From: Garcia nutans
Taxonomy: Eukaryota; Streptophyta; Magnoliopsida; Malpighiales; Euphorbiaceae
Assembly (NCBI GenBank): GCA_947685225.1
Contig: CANTUV010000024.1
Span: forward strand, 55,828,001 to 55,892,000
Direction: 5' to 3'
Length of the DNA stretch: 64,000 nucleotides
Of this stretch, positions 23,545 to 36,052 are shown in pieces. The first letter of the stretch is position 1. Each line of letters starts with the position of its first letter. A program made the translations under genes and the position numbers. The notes under the pieces are model-generated. The model was not told the origin of the DNA. It saw nothing but the letters and a program-made list of their open reading frames with translations, and made no database searches.

Positions 23545-24939
23545 TCTGGAACAGCTGGGGATACTAATCTCTACTCTCTTCCTCACTCTCCTAAGTTGCT
23601 TCTTCTTTAGCATGATTCTTCCAAAGAACCTTTACAAGTGGCACTTTCTTATTTCTTAACTCTTTCACTGCACGTGCCAAAACTGCCACTGGTTTTTCTT
23701 CAAAAGTCAGATCCGGACTCACCGCAATAGATTCCACTGATAAAACGTGAGATGGATTTGATCTGTACCTTCATAGCATAGAAACATGGAAGACATTGTG
23801 AATTCTATCCAATTCAGGTGGCAAAGCAAGTCGATAAGCAACTGGTCCAACTCTTTCTAGTACTTCATAAGGTCCAATGAAACGTGGACTCAACTTTCCA
23901 TTGCGGCCAAATCTCAAAATTTTCTTCCAAGGAGACACTTTCAAAAATACTTTATCTCCTATACTAAACTCTATGTCTTTCCTCTTCAAATCTGAATAAG
24001 ATTTCTGTTGATCTGAAGCTGTTTTCAACAGATCCCGAATTATCTTCACTTTCTCTTCTGTTTCTTTAATGAAATTGGGACCAACCGACTTACCTTCTCC
24101 AACCTCATCCAAACATAGAGGCGTCCTGCATCTTCTACCATACAATGCCTCATAAGGTGCCATTTTAATGCTGGACTGATGATTGTTGTTATAAGCAAAT
24201 TCCATTAATGGCAAGAATTTGTCCCAACTCCTACAGAAATGAATGACTCAACTTCTCAACATGTCCTCCAAAATTTGTATCACTCTCTCTGACTGCCCAT
24301 CTGTCTGAGGATGAAAAGCAGTGCTAAAATGCATCCGAGATCCCAAAGCATCATGCAAACTCTTCCAAAACCTTCAAGTAAACTAAGGATCTCGATCAGA
24401 TATCAACGAAATTGGGACTCCATGCAACTTCACTATCTCACTAATATAAAACTAAGCTAACTTCTTAAGAGAATCATCCAAACTAGAAGGAAATGAGCTG
24501 CCTTCGTCAACCAATCAACAATCACCCAGATGGCATCATGCTTCTTCTGAGTCAAAGGCATACCAGTCACAAAATCCATCTTTACTCGCTCCCACTTCCA
24601 CTCAGGCACTGATAAAGGTTGGAGTAACCCCGAAGGAATTTGGTGCTCAGCCTTCACTCTCTGACAAGTAAGACATTTAGATACAAACTCTGCTATGGCC
24701 CTCTTCATACCTGACCACCAGTAATGTTGCTTCAAATCATGATACATCTTAGTACTCCCAGGGTGCATAGCAAAAGCCGACTGATGTGCTTCCTTCAAAA
24801 TCATCTTTTTTAATCTTGCATCATCAGGGACACACAATCTATCTTTATACCAAAGGCTGCCTACATCTCTCACATGAAAATCTCTACTCACTCCTTTTTG
24901 GCAATTCGATACCACTTTCTGAATTTTATCATCAGTCAA
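23545..24939 (-). pseudogene. G1 integrase with chromodomain-like tail, broken
   Basis: On the minus strand the zinc-binding region (HQSAFAMHPGSTKMYHDL... CLTCQRVK) is followed by the first catalytic Asp in KMDFVTGMP. The other catalytic residues are visible in ISDRDP and TDGQSERVIQ, in a stretch with stops (24215-24456). The C-terminal part (23771-24214) has the RFIGPYEVLERVGPVAYRL GPY/F motif and the HNVFHVSML motif. Then, after a TGA or TAA-type break, comes a tail ending VPLVKVLWKNHAKEEAT that resembles the chromodomain of Tekay-like elements. Chromodomain integrases direct insertion towards heterochromatin. Several in-frame stops make it a pseudogene. Confidence 0.9.
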
Positions 24940-25089
24940 CTAAGCCTCTCTAATCTGGTCCAAAAAAACTGGCCTCAATTGCAATTGAGCTAACAAAGCA
25001 CCATCGTCACAAGGCTCAAAACTAGCATACAGCGCTCTCAACTCAACAAGCAATGAGAGCGAATAAGTAGTCAAACCTGCCAAAGACTT

Positions 25090-25527
25090 CTAACTCAAGG
25101 CATAAGCAACTACATTTGCCTTACCAGAATGATAATCAATCAAACAATCGTAGTCTTTGATCAATTCCAACCACCATCTCTGTCGAAGATTCAGCTCTCT
25201 CTGGAAACCCAAGTATTTCAAACTCTTATGATCCGTATAAATGAAGCACTTCTCCACATAAAGGTAATGTTGCCAATTCATCAAAGCAAACACTATGGCT
25301 ACCAATTCCAAATCATGCGTCGAATAATTCAACTCATGCGGCTTCAACTGCCGATAGGCATAAGCTATGACTCTACCTTCCTGCATCAAAACACAACCTA
25401 AACCACTATGTGAAGCATCACTGTAAATCACATATGGTTTATCTTCCATAGGCAAGGTAAGAACAGGAGCTTGAGTCAACATCTCCTTCAACTGCTCAAA
25501 GCTTGTTTGACACTGATCTGTCCACAC
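25090..25527 (-). pseudogene. G1 RNase H fragment
   Basis: This 145-residue open segment has the gypsy RNase H signatures: YSDASHSGLGCVLMQ (first Asp), HDLELVAIVFAL (Glu), FIYTDHKSL (Asp) and a final GKANVVAYALS in which the usual ADALS is altered. It is separated from the RT fragment by a stop and continues the same polyprotein. Confidence 0.92.
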
Positions 25528-25542
25528 GAATCTATCTCCCTT

Positions 25543-26253
25543 TCAAAGCAATCTGGTGAGTGGAGTAGCTATCAAAGAAAAACCCTTCACAAACGGTCGA
25601 TAATAGCCTGCCAAACTTAGAAAACTTCTAACTTTAGTCACTGACTTTGGTGGACTCCAATTCAAAATAGCTTTAACTTTACTCGGATAAACTCTAATAC
25701 CATTTGTTGAAACCACATGACCCAGAAAAATCACTTGATCAAGCCAAAACTCACACTTAGATAGCTTAGCATACAACTGCTTCTCTCTTAATGTCTACAA
25801 CACATTCCGCAAATGCGCATCATGATCCTCCCAATTATGCGAATACACGAAAATATCATCGATGAGGACCACCATAAACTGATCTAAATAGGGTCTAAAC
25901 ACCCTGTTCATCAAATCCATGAAAGATGCAGGTGCATTCGTGAACCCAAAAGGCATCACCAAGAACTCATAATGTCCATACCTTGTGCGGAAAGCTGTCT
26001 TAGGAACATCTTCCTCTCTAATTCTCAACTGATGGTACCCCGATCTCAGATCAATCTTAGAGAATACTTCTGCTCCTTTCAATTGATCAAAGAGATCATC
26101 TATCCTAGGTAAAGGATACTTATTCTTGATGGTCACCTTATTCAACTGCCTATAATCAATGCACAATCTTAAAGTATCATCCTTCTTCTTCACAAACAAA
26201 ATAGGAGCTCCCCACGGAGACACACTAGGGTGAACAAACCCTTTATCCAGCAA
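25543..26253 (-). pseudogene. G1 reverse transcriptase fragments
   Basis: The segment 25795-26253 covers the RT palm: SPWGAPILFVKKKD, RLCIDYRQLN, IDLRSGYHQLRI, MPFGFTNAP and the catalytic VLIDDIFVYS. The last has I-D-D instead of the usual Y-V/I-D-D core. After a stop, 25543-25776 gives the thumb and connection (KLSKCEFWL, FLGHVVS, GYYRPFVKGFS). The fragments lie in polyprotein order but are separated by nonsense codons. Confidence 0.92.
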
Positions 26254-26436
26254 CTCCTATAGCTGCACCTTCAATTCTCTCAACTCAGCAGGTGCCATTT
26301 GATAAGGAGTAATAGAGATAGGAGTGATACTAGGCAACAAATCGATACCAAACTCAACCTCTCTCTCAGGGGGTATCCCTAGCAACTCCTCAGGAAAAAC
26401 ATTTGGAAATTCTGCAACTGTGGGTATACTATCAAG

Positions 26437-26940
26437 CTAAGAACCCACTACTCTGGTATCTATCACATGAGCAAGATAAGCATCACACCCTTTTCGAATC
26501 AACCTCCTAGCTGCAACAGCTGAAACAAATATAGATGCAAGATGTCTCTGCTCACTAGATACCATCACACTTCTACCATCACTGGTTCTCAGAGTGACAC
26601 ACTTCTTTTGACAGTCTACCGTAGCCCCATGCTTAGACAACCAATCCATGCCTAAAATCATATCATATTCCTTAAAAGGCATTTCAATCAAATCACCCAA
26701 GAACTCCTCATCCTATACCACAATTGAACTATCTCGGTGCACCTTGCTAACTACCACACTATGCCCTAAAGAATTTGTCACTAGGACATCAAATCCTAGG
26801 GACTCAGAATGCAACTCAGACACAGGCAAGATAGATGCACTTATATATGAATGAGTAGATCCTGGATCAATTAGAGCAAGTACTGAAATGCCAAATAAAG
26901 AGAATGTACCCACAATGATGGCTGAAGCATCTTGCTACCT
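26437..26940 (-). pseudogene. G1 protease fragment
   Basis: The aspartic protease core reads ALIDPGSTHSYIS, where D-P-G replaces the usual D-S/T-G; this variant is often seen in plant gypsy elements. The downstream segment contains ILGMDWLSKHGA, the flap-distal motif that links to RT. Stops occur between the two open segments and upstream, at a TAG where Gln is expected. Gag is missing further upstream: only about 300 bp separates this from the primer-binding site. Confidence 0.85.
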
Positions 26941-27230
26941 CTGCATGACATACACTCGCTGAGATGACCCAGCCACATCTGGCCTACTGCCTCCGGATGT
27001 AGAACCTCCGCTCTGACTAATCCCAGGTCGACAGCTACACTCTCAACACTACCTTCTATGGACTGACGTGACTGAGACGGCATCACTACTACCTATATCT
27101 GTAAATAAGCATAAATTACCTTATTAAAGATCAAAAACTGCCAGTGCCAATGCATGTATCTTATTTAAAAATAATATTTTAAAAATCAAAATTTTCTTTT
27201 TCCTACAATTCACCTAGGTTGAGAATCTCA

Positions 27231-27250
27231 AACCTAGTCTTTAATACCAA
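27231..27250 (-). other. G1 primer-binding site, degenerate
   Basis: On the minus strand TTGGTATTAAAGACTAGGTT follows the 5' LTR by a few bases. It is a decayed form of the initiator tRNA-Met match TGGTATCAGAGCCTAGGTT, better preserved in G3. Confidence 0.8.
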
Positions 27251-27257
27251 AACAATT

Positions 27258-29599
27258 TGCAACACTCCGGTACCCCATATACGTACACCACATACACCCA
27301 CATATGTAATATACGTATATCTGATACAAGAATGTCACCGTCTATTTAAAAGAAGCAAATCTTTAAAACTTTAACATCAAATCATCATTATAAATAGTAA
27401 TAGGTAAAACATTCCTTCTTAAAATACATATACATATATATCTTCATTACACCCAAAGTTTATCCAAAATATTTGTTTAATATGCAGCAGAAAATGTAGC
27501 GGAATATACATATATATACATCAAATTCAATATTTACAAAAATATAAAGTTTATACATGCTTGGCCGTTCGTCTCTGATCATGAAGTCCAAAATCAACAC
27601 TTCACAAGGGATCACAAGCCTAGACTCGACTCGGTCTAGCAAAACTCTCCGGTTCAGCTGGATCTACCCTGTCACCTGCGCGATAAATCAGAATCGCACT
27701 AAGCCAAAGGCTTAGTGGTATAAATCACGATAACAATATGATTCAATGTAATGCCAATGTCAAACTTTCAAGAATTAGAAATAATATACAAGGATATCAT
27801 ATTTCATAACATTATATTTCATTACATTGTTCAATTGTTCCATTATTCATAATTCATATTAAAGCAAAGACAAGCATGGGCCAAAAAAAAAACTAATATG
27901 CCATTCAAATTTCAAAGTTACTGTTTTGGTCCAATAATCATATTTATCAAGCCCATAGGCGAATCATTATCACAATGAGAAACATCTCATATGTAACATC
28001 CCAACTAGGCTTCAAGGACTAGGCCCAACCAAGCTTCAAGGGGAGCATAGCATCAACCCAACCTGGCTTCAAGGACCAAGCCCAACCCAGCTTTAAGGGA
28101 TTGTTACTTTTAGGCATGCCATCAACAACAAAACTCTGAAAATTGAATAACATACTAGGCACACAATTCTTTTATTATTTCATTATCAAATCCATTCTTA
28201 TTTTTTCATGATCATCTAGGCACAATGCCCTAAATATTTCATTTATATCAATATAGCCATCATCAATGGCTTCACATTCCATCATTAGGGTATACATAAC
28301 AGATTACAATATTCATACATTTTGAATCCTCAATATATATTTCACATAGTTTACATAAGGCAAATCATAGCACCATTCTCATGTATAAACAATACAATAG
28401 GTAACCTAACACATTTTCCATCCAAATGTGTTAAGTCCCTAAGTCTTGTACATGTATGTAATCATGTAAGGTTTGTACATACCCGAAGAGCTACACACCA
28501 ATACCAAACTCCTCTTTTAAGACTTCCTCCAAAAACACAGTAGCTATGACACGCTCAGTGACATGGGCGTGTCACTGGACGTGTCAATCCACCAATAACA
28601 CAGTAGCTATGACACACTCAGTGACATGGGCGTGTCACTGGACATGTCAATACTACACCAACATAGAAGCTATGACATGGTCAGTGACATGGGCGTGTCA
28701 CTGCTCGTGTCACCTATACTGAAACATAACCAATGACACGCCCAAGGACATGGCCGTGCTACTGGGCTTGTCAAGCCAAAAACCTGAAATCGACACCAAA
28801 AACACTACATCCAACAAACATCTTTCTTTTACCCTTTTCCACTCCAAACACACTTAGCCAAAACCAACAACAAACCATAATAAACTTGCATAACATCAAA
28901 ACAACTCAATTATATACATCAACACACAATCACAACCATATTACAACTCAACACATACACAATCCACAACTTTTGTTTTCTTCACCAAACTTAACATTTT
29001 CTTCAATCCAATCCCAAAATCAAAGCTAATTAGACCAAACAATCTCAAACACACCAAATCAACCAAAAACACATCTACAACAGCCATTCACCAAACTCAA
29101 AGCTCAAACTCCAAAAGAGCACAAAGAAACAAGTTGGAACTTACCAAAAGTGAAGAAAATCCTTAAAACTCCAACTTGATCTATTGAAATCCTTAAATTT
29201 CTTGAGTTTGGAAGCAACAAAATCTCTCCCTCTTGAAGATGGTGGTGATGGCCAGCTAAAGAAGAAAGAAGAAGAAGAAGAAAGTGCAAAGAAGAAGAAA
29301 GTCAACCACTTTTAACCAAACACTCTCTCCTCAAATCACTCTCCACCAAGTGTTTAATTAATAAAATAATAACCCAATTACATCATCTTCCACTAACTTA
29401 AATAAATCCATTTAAATACTAAAATATTTTTTGACCTAATAAACCCATTGACTTGTATATAATGTATATATCTCCATATACATAACATATACACATCTTC
29501 CTATCATCTCACTTAATCACATATACACTTAAAATCATATAATTATTTCTCAACAAATAATATTTCCAAAAATTTTAGGGTACTATTTGGGATATTACA
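27258..29599 (-). repeat. 5' LTR of G1
   Basis: This 2342-bp LTR begins TGCAACACTCC (the partner has TGTAACACCCC) and ends GGGATATTACA on the + strand, followed by TSD TAGCT. It contains about three units of the palindromic CAGTGACA/TGTCACTG array at 28540-28770. Divergence from the 3' LTR is clearly greater than between the Copia-1 LTRs. Confidence 0.92.
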
Positions 29600-29604
29600 T
29601 AGCT

Positions 29605-32573
29605 TTCATATTCTTAATACAACTACACACGTTGAATTTCAATAAATACTTGTAAACTTATTACATTTTAGATCAATTGATCTAATTATCACAATATAAC
29701 CATCACAGCCTTATTCTATTCTGACCAACTTTTAGTCTATTTTAAATTCATCAATCTGTTTTCAATTCATGACCTAATTCTAATATGTCAAATTTATTCT
29801 CAAATCTTAATTGTCTTTGAATTCATCATTATAGATAACATTCATTTCCCCTAATCGCATTCACTTTAAACGTCATTTTCATCAACTTATTCATTTTATA
29901 CCACTTTCAAACACATTCATTACAGCTCTTACTCACATTTCATAATTCCTTTCATTTATCCTTTTCTCACATTTCTTATAGTCACCATATTTACAAAAAT
30001 CACTTTTCTTATACATCATTTATAGCTTATCATATTTTCACAATTCTCTTCTATTTCCACACTATCCATGGTCATAGATAAATTTTTACACAAGGTTATA
30101 AGTCCAATTATACCAGCCATAAATCTTGCTTGTATCTCATGAAACAAAAACTATCAATTTCACTCAATATATTTCACAGTTGTATCATCTTAAGCCCACG
30201 TCTGTGGGTTACATATAAACATTGCCTTCACTATAATTCTTTCTCACACAGCTCTTATCTCGAAACTACACCCATGTCTTAATGGTCATACACCCGTGGC
30301 ATTTTAAAATCACATATTAGTTCTTTAACTCTTACTACATGAAGAGTTAACACATTTTAGCTCTGTTTCAAAGCAATTTACTTTTGATCACTTAATCATT
30401 ATTAGCGTAACTCATGTTTTAACAATATTATCATTAACATCTCTTACATATACACATTCGTTCATATGCTAATTTTACACAATTTCCATTTATTACTCCA
30501 TTTCTAATCTATCTCTTATAAAAATTTTCATTCATTTTTTTTTCACTTCTATACTTTCTTCATTATACTTTCCTTTCCATACAATCTCTTATTTACACGC
30601 ATATACTTTGGGCTCAAAACACTACACAATCATGAAGTTTAGTTGTTACAATAACAATTTCACCGTCTAATGTTGCTCGGGTCCATTCTCAATCTCAATC
30701 ATCACATGATCTATCTCTACGCAGGTCAAGACCTAATCTCTCTTAGGTCTATTAATACATGTAATACCATTCTCAATATCACTAGACAATTAATTGTAAA
30801 AGATAACAATCACTCGATAACATTATTTTTTTAATCATCCACATACACCTTTGTAAGTCATATTCACAATGTGACTTACTTTCCTCATTTTCTTACATAT
30901 CACAATTGCATTCATATTGAAAAATCTCATCACACATATCATACAATTATACTCAATTCCTCTTTTACATACAACCTATACAAAGTTAACATTTATCACC
31001 TTTCCGAGAATATTATCATTTCTCATTCTTTTGACAATACTTAAATTATTCATCAATTCAACATATATATACACTCTGACCACAAACATAATTAACATCT
31101 TTCTTATTTAATAGCCCATTTCTTAAATAAGTTTCTTATTATATATATATTTTTTAACACTTCACATAAATCTTAGTCGCATTTCCAATGTGACAACTCT
31201 CACACTTTTTTTTTGTAATTATTATACCCTTCATATCCATTTTCATCATTTCCAATTCAATTACCTAAAGTAACTCATTTTTACTTACTTAGTCATTTCC
31301 CTTTATTCATAACAAATTTTTATATTATCAACTGCATTACACCTTAGTTAGTACTTTCATAAATAATATTACTCATTCAAAATTACTCTCATGCTTATTA
31401 AACATTAAACTATCAATATCTAAACAATCTTCATCGAAATTCCCTTACAACTCTAAATTTTCAACTTACTAGTTTACTTAAACTTCATTCTATTAATCTC
31501 ATTTTCAAGAGCTAACTTTATAAACATTATTTTTATATTAATATAACATCAAAACACATCACTTTCACAATTATGGAAACCCATTTCAAAAATTCAAATT
31601 CCATATAATGCAACCAACAACATGAACCTCTCCAAATCTCATCCATTTAGATATCCTAATTTTACATACTCAATCCCTAAATCATGCATCATTCTTTTTC
31701 ATAATAAACAATTCACGATCACTTACCACTTCCCTCTTTGATTTTTTTAAAATTATGAACTTTTTGTTCTAAATTATTAAAAACCCCATATTCCTACTTC
31801 ATATTTCTACTCGTATGTATTTTCATAATTTTTCTTATTCATATCATGAAATTTATTTATTCCTCATGTACACAAAGTTGTATGACTTCCTTAGTTTCAT
31901 GTCAATCTCACTTTGAATTTTTATATTCCTTAATAAAAACTTGTAAAATTTGAGCCATGTGCACTTGACACATATATGGATTTATACTTAAAATTTTAGA
32001 TTTTTTCCAAGCAGATTTACTATATTTAAAAATAAATTTTCCAAAGCCATAGAATTTGTCTCTTTAATAATTTCTCTAGGAGCACCCGGTTATCCATTTT
32101 CTTTTAATCATTGGATTCTAACATATAGAATAACTTTCCATAAAATTTTCAAACTTATCCAAAATTCTTAGATTTATCCAAAAATTCAAATAATATCACA
32201 AGCACACATATAAAATTTTCTGTATCTATATTGCCCATTTCTCAAACTTTATATTTCACATCTTAAATCATTTTCTATATTATTTTTTTTTCTAAATTTC
32301 ACTTATTCATCAATTCAATCAACTATGAATCTTAATTTCGAATAGAAGTTCCAAAAATTCTTAATCCATAATGTCCAGAATAACGCTTCTATTGTGCAAC
32401 TCTTATCTATATAACTCAAATTTCATCTCAACTCATATCCATTATATCAAATGGACATTGCCACATCAGGGATCAAATAAATTGCCAGTGCCAATGCATG
32501 TATTATAATTGAAAACCTGTTTTTTAAATCCAAATTTTCTCTCTCTAACAACCCACCTAGGTTGAGAACCTCA
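29605..32573 (-). other. G3 internal region without recognisable coding
   Basis: This is nearly 3 kb of very AT-rich sequence between the G1 insertion and the G3 primer-binding site. I found no gag, protease, RT or integrase motif on either strand. The 64-residue open frame near 30917 has low complexity and is not supported. The part next to the primer-binding site (GCCAGTGCCAATGCATGTAT at about 32482) is shared with G1 at about 27130. Confidence 0.6.
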
Positions 32574-32594
32574 AACCTAGGCTCTGATTCCAAA
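32574..32594 (-). other. G3 primer-binding site
   Basis: On the minus strand TTGGAATCAGAGCCTAGG lies six bases inside the 5' LTR end and matches the usual initiator tRNA-Met complement apart from one base. Confidence 0.88.
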
Positions 32595-32599
32595 ATAAA

Positions 32600-35488
32600 T
32601 GTAACACCCTTATACCTTATATACGTTCAATACATATTTGCAGCATATGTAAAATATGCATATGCGGTACAAAAATGTCACAACCGATTTAATAAAAATT
32701 TTCGCATTTCTATTTTAAAATTTCAAATACTAAATATATAAAATTAAATAGTATATAAATATTCTTTACTTGCTATAGTAACCTAAAATAACATTTTATA
32801 TGAAAATCACTGGGAAAATTCGCTAGAGTTTTGTCTGTAATTTGGACATTCCCAAAATTCAGCAAAACACAACCTGCATAAAATAAACACTCCCAATAAA
32901 ATCAATTCACCATTTCACCAATACTTCTCAATTTCTCCATATTTTCTCAAAATACTTATATATAGGTATATATATCAACAACACATAAAATCCCATCTTA
33001 AACAAATTATTCAAAATATTCTTTACAATTTACAATATATACTTCAAAAACATATCATAACATACATAATATCAAAATATACTATAATATCAAATATGTA
33101 CATGCTGGCAACTGACTCTGATCTTGATGTACCCAAAAATAACTCTTCAAGCTCAATAAATACAAACCTATACCCAGCCAGGTCTAGTAGAACTCTTTGG
33201 CTCTACCAAAACATCCATATCACCTACGCGACGAATTACAATCACGCTAAGCCAAAGCCTAGTGGTACAAATTTTAGTAATAACAATAAAACTCAAATGC
33301 AATGCCAATGCACAATGCTCAAGAACATCAAATCATTCCATTTTCTCATACCATTCAAATATTTCACAATCCACCATTCATATAAAAACAAACACAAACA
33401 TAGGCCCAAAGATAACTAATATGCTATTCAAATTTCAGAGTTACTGTTTTGGTCTATAATGACACCATGTATCTATCCCCGTAAGCAATATATCAATGGA
33501 ATATTCCAACTAGGCATGAGCTTACGACCCGGTCATTTCACTCAGTCTAGCATTAAATATTTATTTTTAAGGCTTACAACCCGGTCATTTTACCTCAAAA
33601 ATATTTTCACAATGATGCCCAGCGTCTAGCCCGTAAGCAATCATAGGCATGCCGCCAAACACAGAACTCCAAAAATTGAATAACATACTAGACACAAAAT
33701 TTATTCATATTTCTCATTATTAATCTCTTTCTTATTGTCACATATTCAATATAAGCACATTGCCTTATTTTCTTATTTTTTCTCACTTTTTTCACTTTTC
33801 TCTTTTATCTCAATATCAATTCATTTCATTATATTTCCACATATCTCATTACATTATATCACATTTTTTTTCATTCACAACACATTACCCAATCACTTTG
33901 GGTATTTTCACATAATACACATTTTAATCACATTTACACATTTTAGCCATTATCAATGACTTTTTACAGTGCATTTAATACATATATGACATTACAAATG
34001 TCACAGCACATTATTCATGCACAACCGATGTACCAAGTTGCTTAACGCATTTTTCAACCAAAATAAGTTAAGCCCAAATGTCATGCAAACATAACTAATG
34101 TATTCAAAGTTTGTACATACCTCAAATAGTAACCAAAACAAAACTCTCACCAACCTTCTCTTCCAAGTTGCCCTTCAACATTTGGATTGGCCAAACTACT
34201 TCCTCTCAATGCCTATACCAAATGTGATCTTAAATAATCATTTAATATCAAATTCTAAGGAATTCTCAATATCAAACCTTAATTTAATAACACTTAAAAA
34301 TTTTCAAAAATTAAGTCTTTCCTTACTTTAACTTAGCAAATCCATATTAACCCATTAAATTATTGTTTTGAGTTTATTTATATCATTACAAACATAGTTT
34401 AACATGTTTAAACCAATTATATTAATGAACCACATGATTATGTTCAAAACCCTAAAATGGCATAACCTTCACCATTGAATGATCTCCATTCCAACTCAAT
34501 CCAATTATCATTTCAATCTTATTTGCACCACTTATATCATTAAATAACATGATTTAAGCATTAAAATCAAACAATTAATCATTCTTTGAAAATTCACTTT
34601 TCCAAAACCCTAAATCAATACTAGCATCTTCAAACTCTATCCAAACTTAACTAAATCCATCATTTGATTTTAAAATCCTTGTTTATGCATCAAAACAACA
34701 CATTTCGAACCAATTTTCACAATTAAAACTCATGATTTCAAAAATCCAAATGTTCCATAACTCTAAATTCTCTCTCTTCAACCAACTTAACTCAAACTTA
34801 ACCATTTCTTTAATCCAACCTTAAGATCATTGTTAATCGCTTAAAATAACTTCATCCATACCCAAATAGACAATTAAATCTTAGAACTTCAAAAACCCAA
34901 AACACACATATTCAAACTTTTATGAAATCCAAATAAAGAAGTTGAAAACTTACTAATTTTGGTGAAAATCACCAAAAATCCACTTTGAATACTTGAAATC
35001 ATTCAATTTTTGGAGTATAGAAGAAGCAAAGTCCTTGGCTCCACAATAATGGAGGTTCGGCCAAGGAGCAAGAAGATGATGAAAATGGCTTTTTATTTTT
35101 TTTCTTTTCTTTCATCTTTATTTATAACCACATATATATATTAAAATAATTTAATAATTAATTATTTAATTATTTATTTAATAAATTAAAAGTCCAAAAT
35201 TCCTCATCCATTTAAAAATAATTTATTTTTGAATTATTTTATAAATTTTAAATTTCTAAGATTTAATTACCAAAATACCCTTTTACTTTCATCTTTCTTT
35301 TAAAAAGTGTTGACTTTTATATGTTGTATATATTTTACACATATATGTCACATATATATTCCACTTTTTCCTTTTAAAATCCCTTCATTTTTCCTTTAAA
35401 ACCATTATTTTAATTTATCCATTTAAATTATAATTTATTTTATCAAATTTTCAAAAATTAGAAATTTTCAAAAATTTGGGATATTACA
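32600..35488 (-). repeat. 5' LTR of G3
   Basis: This 2889-bp LTR begins TGTAACACCC and ends GGGATATTACA on the + strand. The candidate TSD CATAA follows at 35489-35493, but its partner is outside the window. It shares the conserved block near 33645-33700 (AGGCATGCCGCC..., TTGAATAACATACTAGACAC) with G1 and G2. It lacks an obvious palindromic array but repeats a CCCGGTCATTT word near 33525-33590. Confidence 0.88.
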
Positions 35489-35493
35489 CATAA

Positions 35494-35692
35494 GCACAAG
35501 TAATGTGTATCTTATATACACATCAAATGTACCTTATATGTGTATTAAATTTATTAAGTATGTAATGTATTAATCCAGCATATATAATTAATATACCATA
35601 TGTATATGTTATATAATATATATATATTGAGTATATATAACTTTTATATCCCCAATTACTTATTTAATTTCTCCAAAATCACGGATGTGACA
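35494..35692 (-). repeat. G4: terminal fragment of another gypsy LTR
   Basis: Read on the minus strand it starts TGTCACATCCGTGATTTTGG, a typical LTR start for this group. It is cut off at 35494 by the G3 insertion. It abuts the Athila-like integrase remnant at 35693, where ATAAC is the likely TSD. Only about 200 bp is present, so the identification is tentative. Confidence 0.55.
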
Positions 35693-36052
35693 ATAACGCT
35701 TATTGGCTGTAAAATAGATTAACCTTGATCTAGCTAATGCAGGTGAAAAGAGGAAATTGTAGGTCAATGAGCTTGATGAATGGAGGTTGCAAGCTTATGA
35801 TAATGTAAGGATGTATAAGGAGCAGACTAAGAGATGACATGATGCTCGCATTAAGGAACAGAAATAGTTTCAAGCTGGAGATTAGGTATTATTGTATAAT
35901 TCGAGGCTTCAACTTTTCCAGGTAAGTTAAAATCTCGATGGTCTAGCCCTTTCACGGTCAAGGAAGTCTTTCCCTATAGAATGATAGAAATTACTCATTC
36001 GAAAAAAGGGGATTTTAAGATGAATGGACAAAGGCTTAAATTATACTTAGGG
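35693..36052 (+). pseudogene. Element D: C-terminal end of an Athila-like integrase
   Basis: Translation on the + strand gives AYW-VK, AGEKRKL, VNELDEWRLQAYDNVRMYKE, then LLYNSRLQLFPGKLKSRWSS and PFTVKEVFPYRMIEI, which is the conserved C-terminal part of Athila/Tat integrases. Several Trp, Gln and Lys positions are now stop codons. The upstream part of pol is not in the window because gypsy LTRs were inserted at 35692. The fragment gives the strand and identity of element D. Confidence 0.88.

Larger units (their letters stand above)
20909..29599 (-). mobile_element. G1: Tekay/Del-like chromovirus, internally deleted
   Basis: This is an 8691-bp element flanked by the 5-bp TSD TAGCT (20904-20908 and 29600-29604). 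Pol lies on the minus strand in gypsy order (protease, RT, RNase H, integrase), so the 5' LTR is 27258-29599 and the 3' LTR is 20909-23493. The sequence after the integrase GPY region includes a chromodomain-like tail (LRNKKVPLVKVLWKNH, then EEAT), which points to the Tekay/Del chromoviruses. The internal region is only 3764 bp and gag is essentially absent, so the copy cannot be autonomous. Many stops break pol. Confidence 0.93.
20871..35488 (-). mobile_element. G3: gypsy element without visible coding, interrupted by G1
   Basis: G3 consists of 20871-20908, then 29605-32599 as internal sequence, and a 2889-bp 5' LTR at 32600-35488 in minus orientation. Sequence left of 20870 is element A, which appears to have inserted into it, so the rest of G3 lies outside the window. 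G1 is inserted within it at TAGCT. The primer-binding site and leader resemble those of G1, placing it among Tekay-like gypsy elements. No gag or pol motif was found in the nearly 3 kb of internal sequence next to the primer-binding site, so it may be a large non-coding derivative (LARD-like). Confidence 0.65.
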
